Below, one piece after another: positions 15,867 to 22,790 of a DNA stretch of 64,000 nucleotides; position 1 is the first letter of the stretch; every line of letters begins with the position of its first letter. Where the stretch lies: NCBI RefSeq assembly GCF_003431975.1, contig NZ_CP027116.1, positions 3,100,001 through 3,164,000 of the forward strand. Direction: 5' to 3'. The DNA comes from Bacillus pumilus. Lineage in GTDB: Bacteria; Bacillota; Bacilli; Bacillales; Bacillaceae. A model generated the notes under the pieces. It saw only the letters and a program-made list of their open reading frames with translations. It was not told the origin of the DNA and did not search any database. The position numbers and the translations under genes are program-made.

Positions 15867-17066
15867 ATGAATGCAAACAAAGTAGCACACGCGATGAGTT
15901 TGAAAGATCGGGTTCATTTCTTAGACATCGTACGAGGATTTGCCTTAATGGGAATAATTCTGGTGAATTACTTTTTGATTGTGGATTCGGCGAAGGGGTT
16001 TGATATGGGAGCAAATGATGTCTTTCATAACTTGGTGAATTGGTTCGCCTCAGGGAAATTCATTACGTTGTTTTCCTTCCTATTCGGTGTTGGTTTTATG
16101 ATTTTTATGGATCGAGCTGCTCAGAAGGTGGACAATCCGAACAAGCTATTTGCCCGCAGATTAACCATTCTCTTAGGATTTGGCCTTCTGCATTTAACTT
16201 TTGTTTGGATTGGTGATATTTTGGCCTATTATGCAGTCGCTGGCTTTTTATTGCTTTTCTTTTACAAACGCACAGCCAAAACCATCGGATACTGGTTGAT
16301 CGCACTCTTTGTGATTCAATTGCTCACGCCCTTTTTCACGATGCTGCTTAATACCGTCAGTTCAGGACCATCGGGCAAGCCGGACTTTGCTGATTTCGAA
16401 TTAATCAGCCACAACAGTCTGACTTATTTAGCATCTATTGGTGACCGATGGACAGATATGGTGACAATGGCTTCCGGTTCTTTTTCTACTGTCTATTCCA
16501 TGTTCTTCATGTTTTTGCTTGGTGTGTATTTTGTGAAAATGGCGTTTTTTAAAAATATGGAGGCGAAAAAAGCGATTTGGAATCGCATTTGGATCATTTG
16601 TACCATCGCTTTTCTCATCATCCAAAGCAGTACGATCATAGCAGCGGTCAATCCTTTTGAACATACACTCTGGGTGAGCATTGCCACAGCTCTGGAACAA
16701 AACGGGGGATTAACTGGCAGTATGTTTTATATGAGTACACTTGCGATGCTATTTCTACACGTTCCTCAGCTGAAAGGTGCTTTGATGGTCTTTACCAAAG
16801 TCGGCCGGATGTCCCTGACCTGTTATTTGCTTCACTCGATCATTGGAACCATGCTATTTCTAAAGTATGGAGCGGGGCTTGTCGATCATCTTCAGCCGGC
16901 TGGTACGTTCTTCATGGCTATTGGCGTGTATGTGTTCCTTGTGCTTTTCAGTACGTTTTGGTTAAAGCGCTTTAAGTATGGGCCGATGGAATTTATTTGG
17001 CGTCAGCTGACGTATGGGAAGGTCCATGATCAACCGAAAACAAATACATTCACTGCGGTGAAATAA
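15867..17066 (+). CDS. yrkO: DUF418 membrane protein YrkO
   Basis: A 399-residue polytopic membrane protein of the DUF418 family, distantly related to acyltransferase-3-like membrane proteins. [20 protein letters not shown] at the N-terminus is diagnostic, and the C-terminus has [18 protein letters not shown] and a short cytoplasmic tail ([17 protein letters not shown]). Substrate is unknown. GGAG is followed by two in-frame ATGs; the second, at 15867, has the better spacing. It is divergent from its presumed regulators yrkPQ. A terminator shared with the convergent WYL regulator gene follows. Confidence 0.83.
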   Translation: MNANKVAHAMSLKDRVHFLDIVRGFALMGIILVNYFLIVDSAKGFDMGANDVFHNLVNWFASGKFITLFSFLFGVGFMIFMDRAAQKVDNPNKLFARRLTILLGFGLLHLTFVWIGDILAYYAVAGFLLLFFYKRTAKTIGYWLIALFVIQLLTPFFTMLLNTVSSGPSGKPDFADFELISHNSLTYLASIGDRWTDMVTMASGSFSTVYSMFFMFLLGVYFVKMAFFKNMEAKKAIWNRIWIICTIAFLIIQSSTIIAAVNPFEHTLWVSIATALEQNGGLTGSMFYMSTLAMLFLHVPQLKGALMVFTKVGRMSLTCYLLHSIIGTMLFLKYGAGLVDHLQPAGTFFMAIGVYVFLVLFSTFWLKRFKYGPMEFIWRQLTYGKVHDQPKTNTFTAVK

Positions 17067-17090
17067 CTGATTACTTAAAAAGAGTCAGAA

Positions 17091-17119
17091 AAAAGGCGAA
17101 CTCTAGTGATTCGCCTTTT
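17091..17119. terminator. Bidirectional terminator between yrkO and the WYL regulator
   Basis: AAAAGGCGAA at 17091-17100 pairs with TTCGCCTTTT at 17110-17119 with a 9-base loop. The T-run serves yrkO and the A-run serves the convergent gene. Confidence 0.85.
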
Positions 17120-17136
17120 CTGGAGTCTTTTATGAT

Positions 17137-18069
17137 TCAATACTGGTCGAGCATTTCTTGCAATTGATTCAAATAACTTTCTTTTAACTCATCTGGGTAT
17201 TCAATTTTCACATGTTTCCCAAATGAGATTAAATAGTGGGTCATATACGATAATTCTTCTTGGTTGTATCCACCCACAATATAAGGCGTGTCATCAACGA
17301 TCTCAAGTCTCATATTCGGATAATGATTCTTCAGAAATTTTTCTTTTCCTTGTTGTGTTAATCGACATTTAAATGAAATATCATGATAATTTTTTTCGTA
17401 TTCGAGTTGCAGTGCTTTTAACTCTTCTTTAGTCAATGTGTCTGTCGTTTCTTCTTCAACCATCATTTCAGTCATACAATCACATCTATAAATGCCCCAT
17501 TTTTTATGTTGAACATCATATGCGTTAGAAAACCAAATGCCATTTCGATAAAATAATTCAAGAAATTGTAGCCTGATCCGTTTATTTTCATGCTGAGTGT
17601 AAGTCATCTTCACGATTTGATCTTTCATCATCGCCTGTAAAATCAATTCCAAATGATTTTGTTCACTAACTGGTGCGACATTATAGTAATGAATCACATT
17701 CAAAGTCTCCGTAATCGTTTGCTTTCTCTCATCAGACATTGTGGCAAACAGCTTTTGCCGAATTTGTGAGTAGGATTTTTTAAATGGTGTTGCTGACACC
17801 AGGTCTAGCGCTTTAAGCGCGAAAAAAATAGCTTGAACTTCATCAGTATTGAAATAAATAGGAACCAATGGAGATTGATTCACTAGCCGATATCCTCCAT
17901 GTCTGCCATTTTCAACGTAAAAAGCTAAGCCCATGGACTCCAGCTCTTCCATATCTCTCAGAGCTGTGCGTTTAGATATACCAAATTCGGATTGTAAATC
18001 CTTTAACTGAAAAGAGTGTTTATCGCTTAAAAAAATAAGTTCTTGGTTTAATCGTTCAGATTTTTTCAT
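17137..18069 (-). CDS. HTH/WYL-domain transcriptional regulator
   Basis: A 310-residue regulator of the YafY/YobV type. It has a DeoR-like winged helix at residues 1-60 (FQLKDLQSEFGISKRTALRD), then NGRHGGYRL, a WYL sensor region (residues ~140-230, NAYDVQHKKWGIYRCD) and a WCX extension at the C-terminus. WYL regulators bind small ligands or nucleic acids, and the ligand here is unknown. It is divergent from an FMN-dependent oxidoreductase gene with a perfect 9-bp inverted repeat between them, so it most likely controls that gene and itself. Confidence 0.82.
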   Translation of the reverse strand: MKKSERLNQELIFLSDKHSFQLKDLQSEFGISKRTALRDMEELESMGLAFYVENGRHGGYRLVNQSPLVPIYFNTDEVQAIFFALKALDLVSATPFKKSYSQIRQKLFATMSDERKQTITETLNVIHYYNVAPVSEQNHLELILQAMMKDQIVKMTYTQHENKRIRLQFLELFYRNGIWFSNAYDVQHKKWGIYRCDCMTEMMVEEETTDTLTKEELKALQLEYEKNYHDISFKCRLTQQGKEKFLKNHYPNMRLEIVDDTPYIVGGYNQEELSYMTHYLISFGKHVKIEYPDELKESYLNQLQEMLDQY

Positions 18070-18085
18070 TTGTTTTCCCTCTTAA

Positions 18086-18110
18086 AAAGGTGACTTCTTT
18101 TGTCACCTTT
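18086..18110. promoter_or_regulatory. Operator-like inverted repeat between WYL regulator and oxidoreductase
   Basis: AAAGGTGAC at 18086-18094 and GTCACCTTT at 18102-18110 are perfect 9-bp arms with a 7-base spacer, in the 76-bp divergent intergenic space. A TATACT -10-like hexamer follows at 18117-18122 on the + strand. Confidence 0.7.
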
Positions 18111-18151
18111 ATCATTTATACTCAGTTTATCAAAAGAAAAGGAGCATGTAT

Positions 18152-18802
18152 ATGCAAACACTAATCATTAACGCGCACCCTGATTTCACTCATCGAGAAA
18201 GTTATTCAAACAAACTGCAAACACTATTTTTAAAACAATTTAAAGAAAGGTTTCCTCATGAGGAACCAACAATTTTGCATTTATACGGAACTGAAATTCC
18301 TCGTATCGAAAAAGAACAGCTGCTTCGTATTTGGGATAAGCAAGCATCTGAACAAACATTGACTGATGCCGTAGAAAACATCGCTGCTGCTTCATCCGCT
18401 TTATTGGCTCAATTCAAAGCACATCATCGAATCGTGATTGTATCACCTGTTCATAATTTCAATGTGACGTCACGTATGAAAGATTATATAGATAATATCT
18501 TGATTGCTAGAGAAACATTCAAATATACAGAAAATGGTTCAGTTGGGCTGATGACTGACGATTATCGTGTACTTTTTCTTCAAGCAAGCGGCTCGATTTT
18601 CACAAATAACGATCGATACACACCTCTGGAATTTTCACATTACTACCTAAAAGAAATATTCCAAAACTTGATGGGCTTTCAACAATTTCATATTGTCCGA
18701 GCACAAGGAACAGCGATTTTAGAGGAAGAAACGATCTTGACATCTGCAGCTGATGATTTGTCTAAAGCTTTTGATGCGTTTTACCAGCCTAGCGGGATGT
18801 GA
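18152..18802 (+). CDS. FMN-dependent NAD(P)H oxidoreductase (azoreductase/quinone reductase type)
   Basis: A 216-residue flavodoxin-fold enzyme of the NQO1/AzoR group. TLIINAHPDFTHRESYSNKL is the N-terminal FMN phosphate-binding region, and SPVHNFNVTSRMKDYIDNIL contacts the flavin. LFLQASGSIF resembles the third FMN-binding loop. Such enzymes reduce quinones, azo dyes and nitroaromatics with NAD(P)H. The start at 18152 is seven bases from GGAG; an ATG two codons earlier is too close. The divergent WYL regulator and the palindrome suggest induction by an electrophile or other small molecule. A strong terminator follows. Confidence 0.82.
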   Translation: MQTLIINAHPDFTHRESYSNKLQTLFLKQFKERFPHEEPTILHLYGTEIPRIEKEQLLRIWDKQASEQTLTDAVENIAAASSALLAQFKAHHRIVIVSPVHNFNVTSRMKDYIDNILIARETFKYTENGSVGLMTDDYRVLFLQASGSIFTNNDRYTPLEFSHYYLKEIFQNLMGFQQFHIVRAQGTAILEEETILTSAADDLSKAFDAFYQPSGM

Positions 18803-18822
18803 ATTAGATTTTTTCAAAAACA

Positions 18823-18862
18823 AAAAGACCAAAAACGTTTGATATCACGTTTTTGGTCTTTT
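18823..18862. terminator. Strong bidirectional terminator, probably the original suf operon terminator
   Basis: AAAAGACCAAAAACGT at 18823-18838 pairs with ACGTTTTTGGTCTTTT at 18847-18862. It ends the oxidoreductase gene on the + strand. On the - strand it follows a displaced sufB 3' end (18867-18902) by five bases, just where the suf terminator should be. Confidence 0.85.
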
Positions 18863-18866
18863 ATTA

Positions 18867-18902
18867 TTAACCGATTGAACCTTCCATCTCGAACTTGATT
18901 AA
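18867..18902 (-). repeat. Displaced sufB 3' end (attachment-site-like repeat, distal copy)
   Basis: On the - strand this reads [11 protein letters not shown] and stop, the exact C-terminus of SufB encoded at 25759-25791. The two copies differ at five synonymous positions and share the uninterrupted core GAACCTTCCATCTC. It marks the far end of the restriction island and implies integration at the 3' end of sufB. Confidence 0.85.
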
Positions 18903-19238
18903 TTGTGCGTAAAACAGCTTGAAATGTTTTATAAAGAAGTGGCATTATATCAAGGGTTTAACAAGTTTTTTTAAATAAAATAAAATGCAAAATAAATTCA
19001 TTTCGGCACAAAATCGGCACGAAGATTCACCTAAAATCAACCTTTAGATAGGATTTAAAATATGAACTCACGGAATGGAAACTGTGAGTTCTTTTTCATT
19101 TACAAATAAATTTTCTGGTGTCCAGATTGTCTAAGATTTATTTTAACATTAATAGTGGGGAAGCGTACCATTATGTAAATGAGGTTTTTCTGAACAAGTA
19201 ACAGCACCATTCCTTGATATGTGGAAGGTGCTGTTTTG
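18903..19238. other. Left junction of the restriction island, no intact gene
   Basis: The stretch is AT-rich. It holds a tandem CGGCAC separated by AAAAT (19004-19021) in a frame reading IHFGTKSARRFT and stop, possibly the tail of a lost integrase gene. Two hairpins follow: GAACTCAC at 19064-19071 with GTGAGTTC at 19084-19091 plus five T, and AACAGCACC at 19200-19208 with GGTGCTGTT at 19227-19235, which is the likely terminator of hsdS. Confidence 0.6.
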
Positions 19239-20462
19239 TTAGATAAACATTTGTTGCATTAAGCTTTGTTTTTGTAACTCTAATTGTGCTACTTTCATAT
19301 GAAGTTTTTGAATTTTCTTATCAAAAGCAAATAACATGTTGGCTATTTTTTGTTGTTCTTTTAGTGTTGGTAATTGGATACGTAGTAATTTTAGACTGTC
19401 GTTATAAAGATGTACGATAGTAGCTCCCTGTGCTAATTTTGATAATTCAGCTTTATAGTTATTACTTAATATATATGCTAAAAACTCACCATTGACTAAC
19501 TCTTTATTAGGGCGTAAAACATTTAAGTCTCCTCCTAATAACGCTTCTGTACGTAAAGCTGAAGCACAAGCAATATCCCAACTTGTTTCTCCAGAAGAAG
19601 GAATTAAAACATCTCCTATTTCACCTTTGAAACCACCAGTATTTAGTGTTTTAGAAACAACCTCATCGATGACTTCTTTATACAATGTATAGAGTTGTCC
19701 GTATAACACACAAGATTGACCATCTTGAGTAAGATCATTTTTTGATAGTACTTGTCCTTTAAAAAAGGATACAACTTCTGATAGTTGATAAACTTTCCAT
19801 TCAGGATACTCCTTTCCTATTTCATCTTTAAACCTCAATTCCTGACTAAAAATCTTCTGCATATAGCCTTTTTTCTGTTTTTTCAGCAAGTCGATTTTTT
19901 CTTCTTGTAGGTAGATTTTTTTATTTATCATTTGTAAGAAATAACTTATTTTATTTTGCAATTTCAAGTCAGTAGGTATGCCAATCTTTAAATCTAATAG
20001 TGTATCTTTTTTAATAAATTTAGTTGCATTACCAGTTTGCATAGAATCAAAATATCCTCTTTCCTCCATGTCAGATAACTTAAGATAAAGTAAATAAGGG
20101 TTTATCTTTCCACTGTCTACCTTGATTAACATTATGTTCCAAGCTATCATGAAATCAGTTGCTGTATCGATAAAAAGGGACTTTCCAATAGTACCTCGAT
20201 TAGTAAAAAGAATATCGTTTTTTTTAGGGTTATATTTATCTTTTACGTTAGCATAAAGGTCTGCATCTAAAAAACGCACATCTTCATAGTTAATTAGTCC
20301 ATCGGTAATATGTTTAGCTTGTAAAAAAGGGATTCCCTTTTTGGTATATTTTAAATCTGAGGTTGTATTTAGACCTTGGTATAGCTCGATAATTAAATCT
20401 TTTAATTTTAAAAAGCTCCATGAATGAATATCATCCTTAAATCTTAACTTAGGTGCATTCAT
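19239..20462 (-). CDS. hsdS: Type I restriction-modification specificity subunit HsdS
   Basis: A 407-residue protein with the expected two target-recognition domains (residues ~1-165 and ~215-370). Each is followed by a conserved helical spacer: ISYFLQMINKKIYLQEEKID with KKQKKGYMQKIF, and IANMLFAFDKKIQKLHMKVA with LQKQSLMQQMF. HsdS reads a bipartite DNA site and holds two HsdM subunits. It begins three bases after the hsdM stop and is the last gene of the operon. Composition is AT-rich relative to the flanks, in keeping with acquisition by transfer. The recognition sequence cannot be inferred. Confidence 0.93.
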   Translation of the reverse strand: MNAPKLRFKDDIHSWSFLKLKDLIIELYQGLNTTSDLKYTKKGIPFLQAKHITDGLINYEDVRFLDADLYANVKDKYNPKKNDILFTNRGTIGKSLFIDTATDFMIAWNIMLIKVDSGKINPYLLYLKLSDMEERGYFDSMQTGNATKFIKKDTLLDLKIGIPTDLKLQNKISYFLQMINKKIYLQEEKIDLLKKQKKGYMQKIFSQELRFKDEIGKEYPEWKVYQLSEVVSFFKGQVLSKNDLTQDGQSCVLYGQLYTLYKEVIDEVVSKTLNTGGFKGEIGDVLIPSSGETSWDIACASALRTEALLGGDLNVLRPNKELVNGEFLAYILSNNYKAELSKLAQGATIVHLYNDSLKLLRIQLPTLKEQQKIANMLFAFDKKIQKLHMKVAQLELQKQSLMQQMFI

Positions 20463-20465
20463 CCT

Positions 20466-22019
20466 TTACACCCCCAACTCTTTAAAATACTTCTCTAACT
20501 CACGATCCACTTCTGCGATTTCCTCATCAATTTCTTTTAGACGTTGAGCTACTGTTTGTAAATCAATCGGTTCTTCTTCTTCAAATGTGTCAACATAGCG
20601 AGGAATATTTAAGTTATAATCATTCTCTTTGATTTGTTCTAATGTGGCTGCATATGAATACTTGTCAATTGTTTCACGGCTTAGGAATGTTGTAATGATT
20701 TTTTCAACGTGTTCATCAGATAAAAGGTTTTGATTTTTACCTTTTTCAAATCCAATCGATGCATCGATAAATAGCACATTATCATCGTCTTTACGGCATT
20801 TTTTGAATACAAGGATACATGTTGGAATACTTGTACCGTAGAAAATATTCGCTGGTAATCCGATTACTGCATCTAAGTAATTTTTGTCTTCGATTAGGTA
20901 CTTACGGATTACCGCTTCTGCTGCGCTACGGAAAAGGACACCATGTGGTAATACAACTGCCATTGTCCCGTTATCATCTAATTGATGAATAAAGTGTTGG
21001 ATGAAAGCAAAGTCTGCTTTTGATTTTGGTGCTAGCTTTGCATAGGCACTAAAGCGCTCATCTTCCTTAAACTTATCATCTGCACTCCATTTTGCTGAGT
21101 ATGGAGGGTTGGCAACGATAGCTTCGAAGCGTTGATCCATATGTTGTGGATCCTCTAAAGTATCTGCATTGCGAATATCAAAGCGTTGATATGGAATATC
21201 ATGGAGTAACATATTCATTCGAGCTAAGTTGTAAGTTGTGGATACTTTTTCTTGACCGTAGTATTTATGAACTTTTGCTTCTTTCCCAACACGTAATAGT
21301 AAAGAACCAGACCCACAAGCCCCATCATATACGTCACGAATTTCTGATTTACCAGCTGTTACTATTTTCGATAAAATTTTCGATACTTGCTGTGGTGTAT
21401 AGAACTCTCCAGCTTTCTTCCCAGCGTTAGCTGCGAATTGAGAAATCATATATTCATAAGCATCACCTAAAATATCGATTTCTACATCGTCTTGTAAAAA
21501 TGGAATGTCTGCAATGTTCACAATTACTTTACTAATTAAGTTTGTGCGATCCTTTACTGTACGTCCTAAACGTGATGATGTTAAGTCCATATCATCAAAT
21601 AGATTTTGGAAATCGTCTTGGCTGTCTGTTCCTAGTGTAGAGGATTCAATCGCTTTGATACCGTTTTGAAGCATTTCGACGTCAAAGTTACCATTAGCTC
21701 CTTTTTCAATTTCTTCAAGGAAGTGAGAGAATAGGAATTGTGGCTCTACGACATAACCTAATTCATCGATTAAGTACTCTGATAAGTCCTCGCGATATTC
21801 TTCGTTTTTCCATGCATCAGCGAATGAGATGTTATCTTCTTTTAGTAATACGTTAACGCGTGCTTCTACTTTTTCTGAAAGGTAACGGTAGAAGATTAAC
21901 CCTAAAATATAATCTTTAAATTCGCTGGCATCCATTTGACCTCGTAAGTCATTTGCCATTGCCCATAATTTTTTATGCAGTTCAGCTTGTTGTTGACGTT
22001 GTTTTTCACTTGTTGTCAT
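20466..22019 (-). CDS. hsdM: Type I DNA adenine methyltransferase HsdM
   Basis: A 517-residue N6-adenine methyltransferase. The N-terminal HsdM domain (residues 10-130) is followed by EFYTPQQVSKIL, the AdoMet-binding motif I DGACGSGSLLL (~225-235) and the catalytic motif IV VANPPYSAKW (~300). With HsdS it forms the M2S methylase that protects host DNA, and with HsdR the full restriction complex. It starts 23 bases after the single-TRD hsdS-like gene and has AGGAGG upstream. All motifs are intact. Confidence 0.95.
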   Translation of the reverse strand: MTTSEKQRQQQAELHKKLWAMANDLRGQMDASEFKDYILGLIFYRYLSEKVEARVNVLLKEDNISFADAWKNEEYREDLSEYLIDELGYVVEPQFLFSHFLEEIEKGANGNFDVEMLQNGIKAIESSTLGTDSQDDFQNLFDDMDLTSSRLGRTVKDRTNLISKVIVNIADIPFLQDDVEIDILGDAYEYMISQFAANAGKKAGEFYTPQQVSKILSKIVTAGKSEIRDVYDGACGSGSLLLRVGKEAKVHKYYGQEKVSTTYNLARMNMLLHDIPYQRFDIRNADTLEDPQHMDQRFEAIVANPPYSAKWSADDKFKEDERFSAYAKLAPKSKADFAFIQHFIHQLDDNGTMAVVLPHGVLFRSAAEAVIRKYLIEDKNYLDAVIGLPANIFYGTSIPTCILVFKKCRKDDDNVLFIDASIGFEKGKNQNLLSDEHVEKIITTFLSRETIDKYSYAATLEQIKENDYNLNIPRYVDTFEEEEPIDLQTVAQRLKEIDEEIAEVDRELEKYFKELGV

Positions 22020-22041
22020 TGTTATTTCCTCCTAAGGTGGA

Positions 22042-22632
22042 TTAATTATTGTTAATACTTTGAATTAGCTTTTGTTGAATATACAGCTGTTGTAATTCAC
22101 TTTTTTCAGCCATTAATGATTCTTTTTTCTTTTTAAGCTGAGCGATTTTTCCAATAATGATTTGCTGTTGGAAAGGTGGTAAATCAATTTCTAAATCTTT
22201 TAAGTAAGATAGCTTCAATAATGAAATGACGGTCCCTTCACTTAATACTGCCAACTGTTTTTGAATGAATGGATGTTCATTAAAGTACCATTCAAAAAAT
22301 GCTTCATCTACATCACTTGTTAATTGAATCTTAATAAAGTTATTTGTTAACAGTAACCCGCTATATTTTGTCGGTAACAAAACAATCTTTTGCGTATGTG
22401 TATGTAGAATAAGACTATTTGTATCGGTTAAAAGTTGGGGTGTTAATTTTTCTTTAAATACAGTAATTTCCGCATTTTTTTCATTTGAAATTCGATAAGC
22501 TAAGCCGAGTGTCTCGTTAAATTCCTTTAATGAAAGTGGTTTTACTTTTGATGTTTCAACATCAGAAGATAATGTTTCTAAACGGTTTGTAAATGCACCT
22601 TGTGTAAATTCAGCGATTTCGTGAAGTTTCAT
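22042..22632 (-). CDS. Single-TRD HsdS-like protein (half-S)
   Basis: A 196-residue protein with only one target-recognition domain (KLHEIAEFTQGAFTNRLETL at the start, then SYLKDLEIDLPPFQQQIIIG) and one C-terminal coiled coil (KIAQLKKKKESLMAEKSELQ). That is half of a normal HsdS. Half-S proteins can dimerise and recognise palindromic bipartite sites. It is the first gene of the operon that continues with hsdM and hsdS, with AAGGAGG before the ATG. Three 20-bp palindromes lie directly upstream. It may be a second specificity subunit, a remnant, or a regulator; sequence alone does not decide. Confidence 0.78.
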   Translation of the reverse strand: MKLHEIAEFTQGAFTNRLETLSSDVETSKVKPLSLKEFNETLGLAYRISNEKNAEITVFKEKLTPQLLTDTNSLILHTHTQKIVLLPTKYSGLLLTNNFIKIQLTSDVDEAFFEWYFNEHPFIQKQLAVLSEGTVISLLKLSYLKDLEIDLPPFQQQIIIGKIAQLKKKKESLMAEKSELQQLYIQQKLIQSINNN

Positions 22633-22644
22633 CGTACACCTCCT

Positions 22645-22746
22645 TGATATTTTTTAATATATCATATTTGACAATTTAAATATAAATGATATTTTAAAAA
22701 ATATCATTATTTTTATTGTGTTTTTTTGATATTTTTTAAAATATCA
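22645..22746. promoter_or_regulatory. Array of three 20-bp palindromes in front of the half-S/hsdM/hsdS operon
   Basis: The copies are TGATATTTTTTAATATATCA at 22645-22664, TGATATTTTAAAAAATATCA at 22687-22706 and TGATATTTTTTAAAATATCA at 22727-22746. The last two are exact reverse complements of each other. Starts are 42 and 40 bp apart, about four helical turns, so bound proteins would lie on one DNA face. The first copy abuts the ribosome site of the half-S gene. Confidence 0.8.
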
Positions 22747-22774
22747 AAAAGAGCGCCAAATTAGCGCTCTTTAA
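22746..22774 (-). terminator. hsdR terminator
   Basis: AAAGAGCGC at 22748-22756 pairs with GCGCTCTTT at 22764-22772, followed on the - strand by a T-run that merges with the third palindrome. It separates hsdR transcription from the downstream methylase operon. Confidence 0.85.
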
Positions 22775-22790
22775 TCGAATGAAATATAGT

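Noticed and set aside
19239..22632. Possible invertible shufflon between half-S and hsdS
   Set aside because: No inverted repeats shared by the two genes and no recombinase gene were visible; the spacer helices are only similar in character.
22645..22746. CRISPR-like array
   Set aside because: Only three AT-rich palindromes with unequal short gaps, no spacers of constant length and no cas genes.
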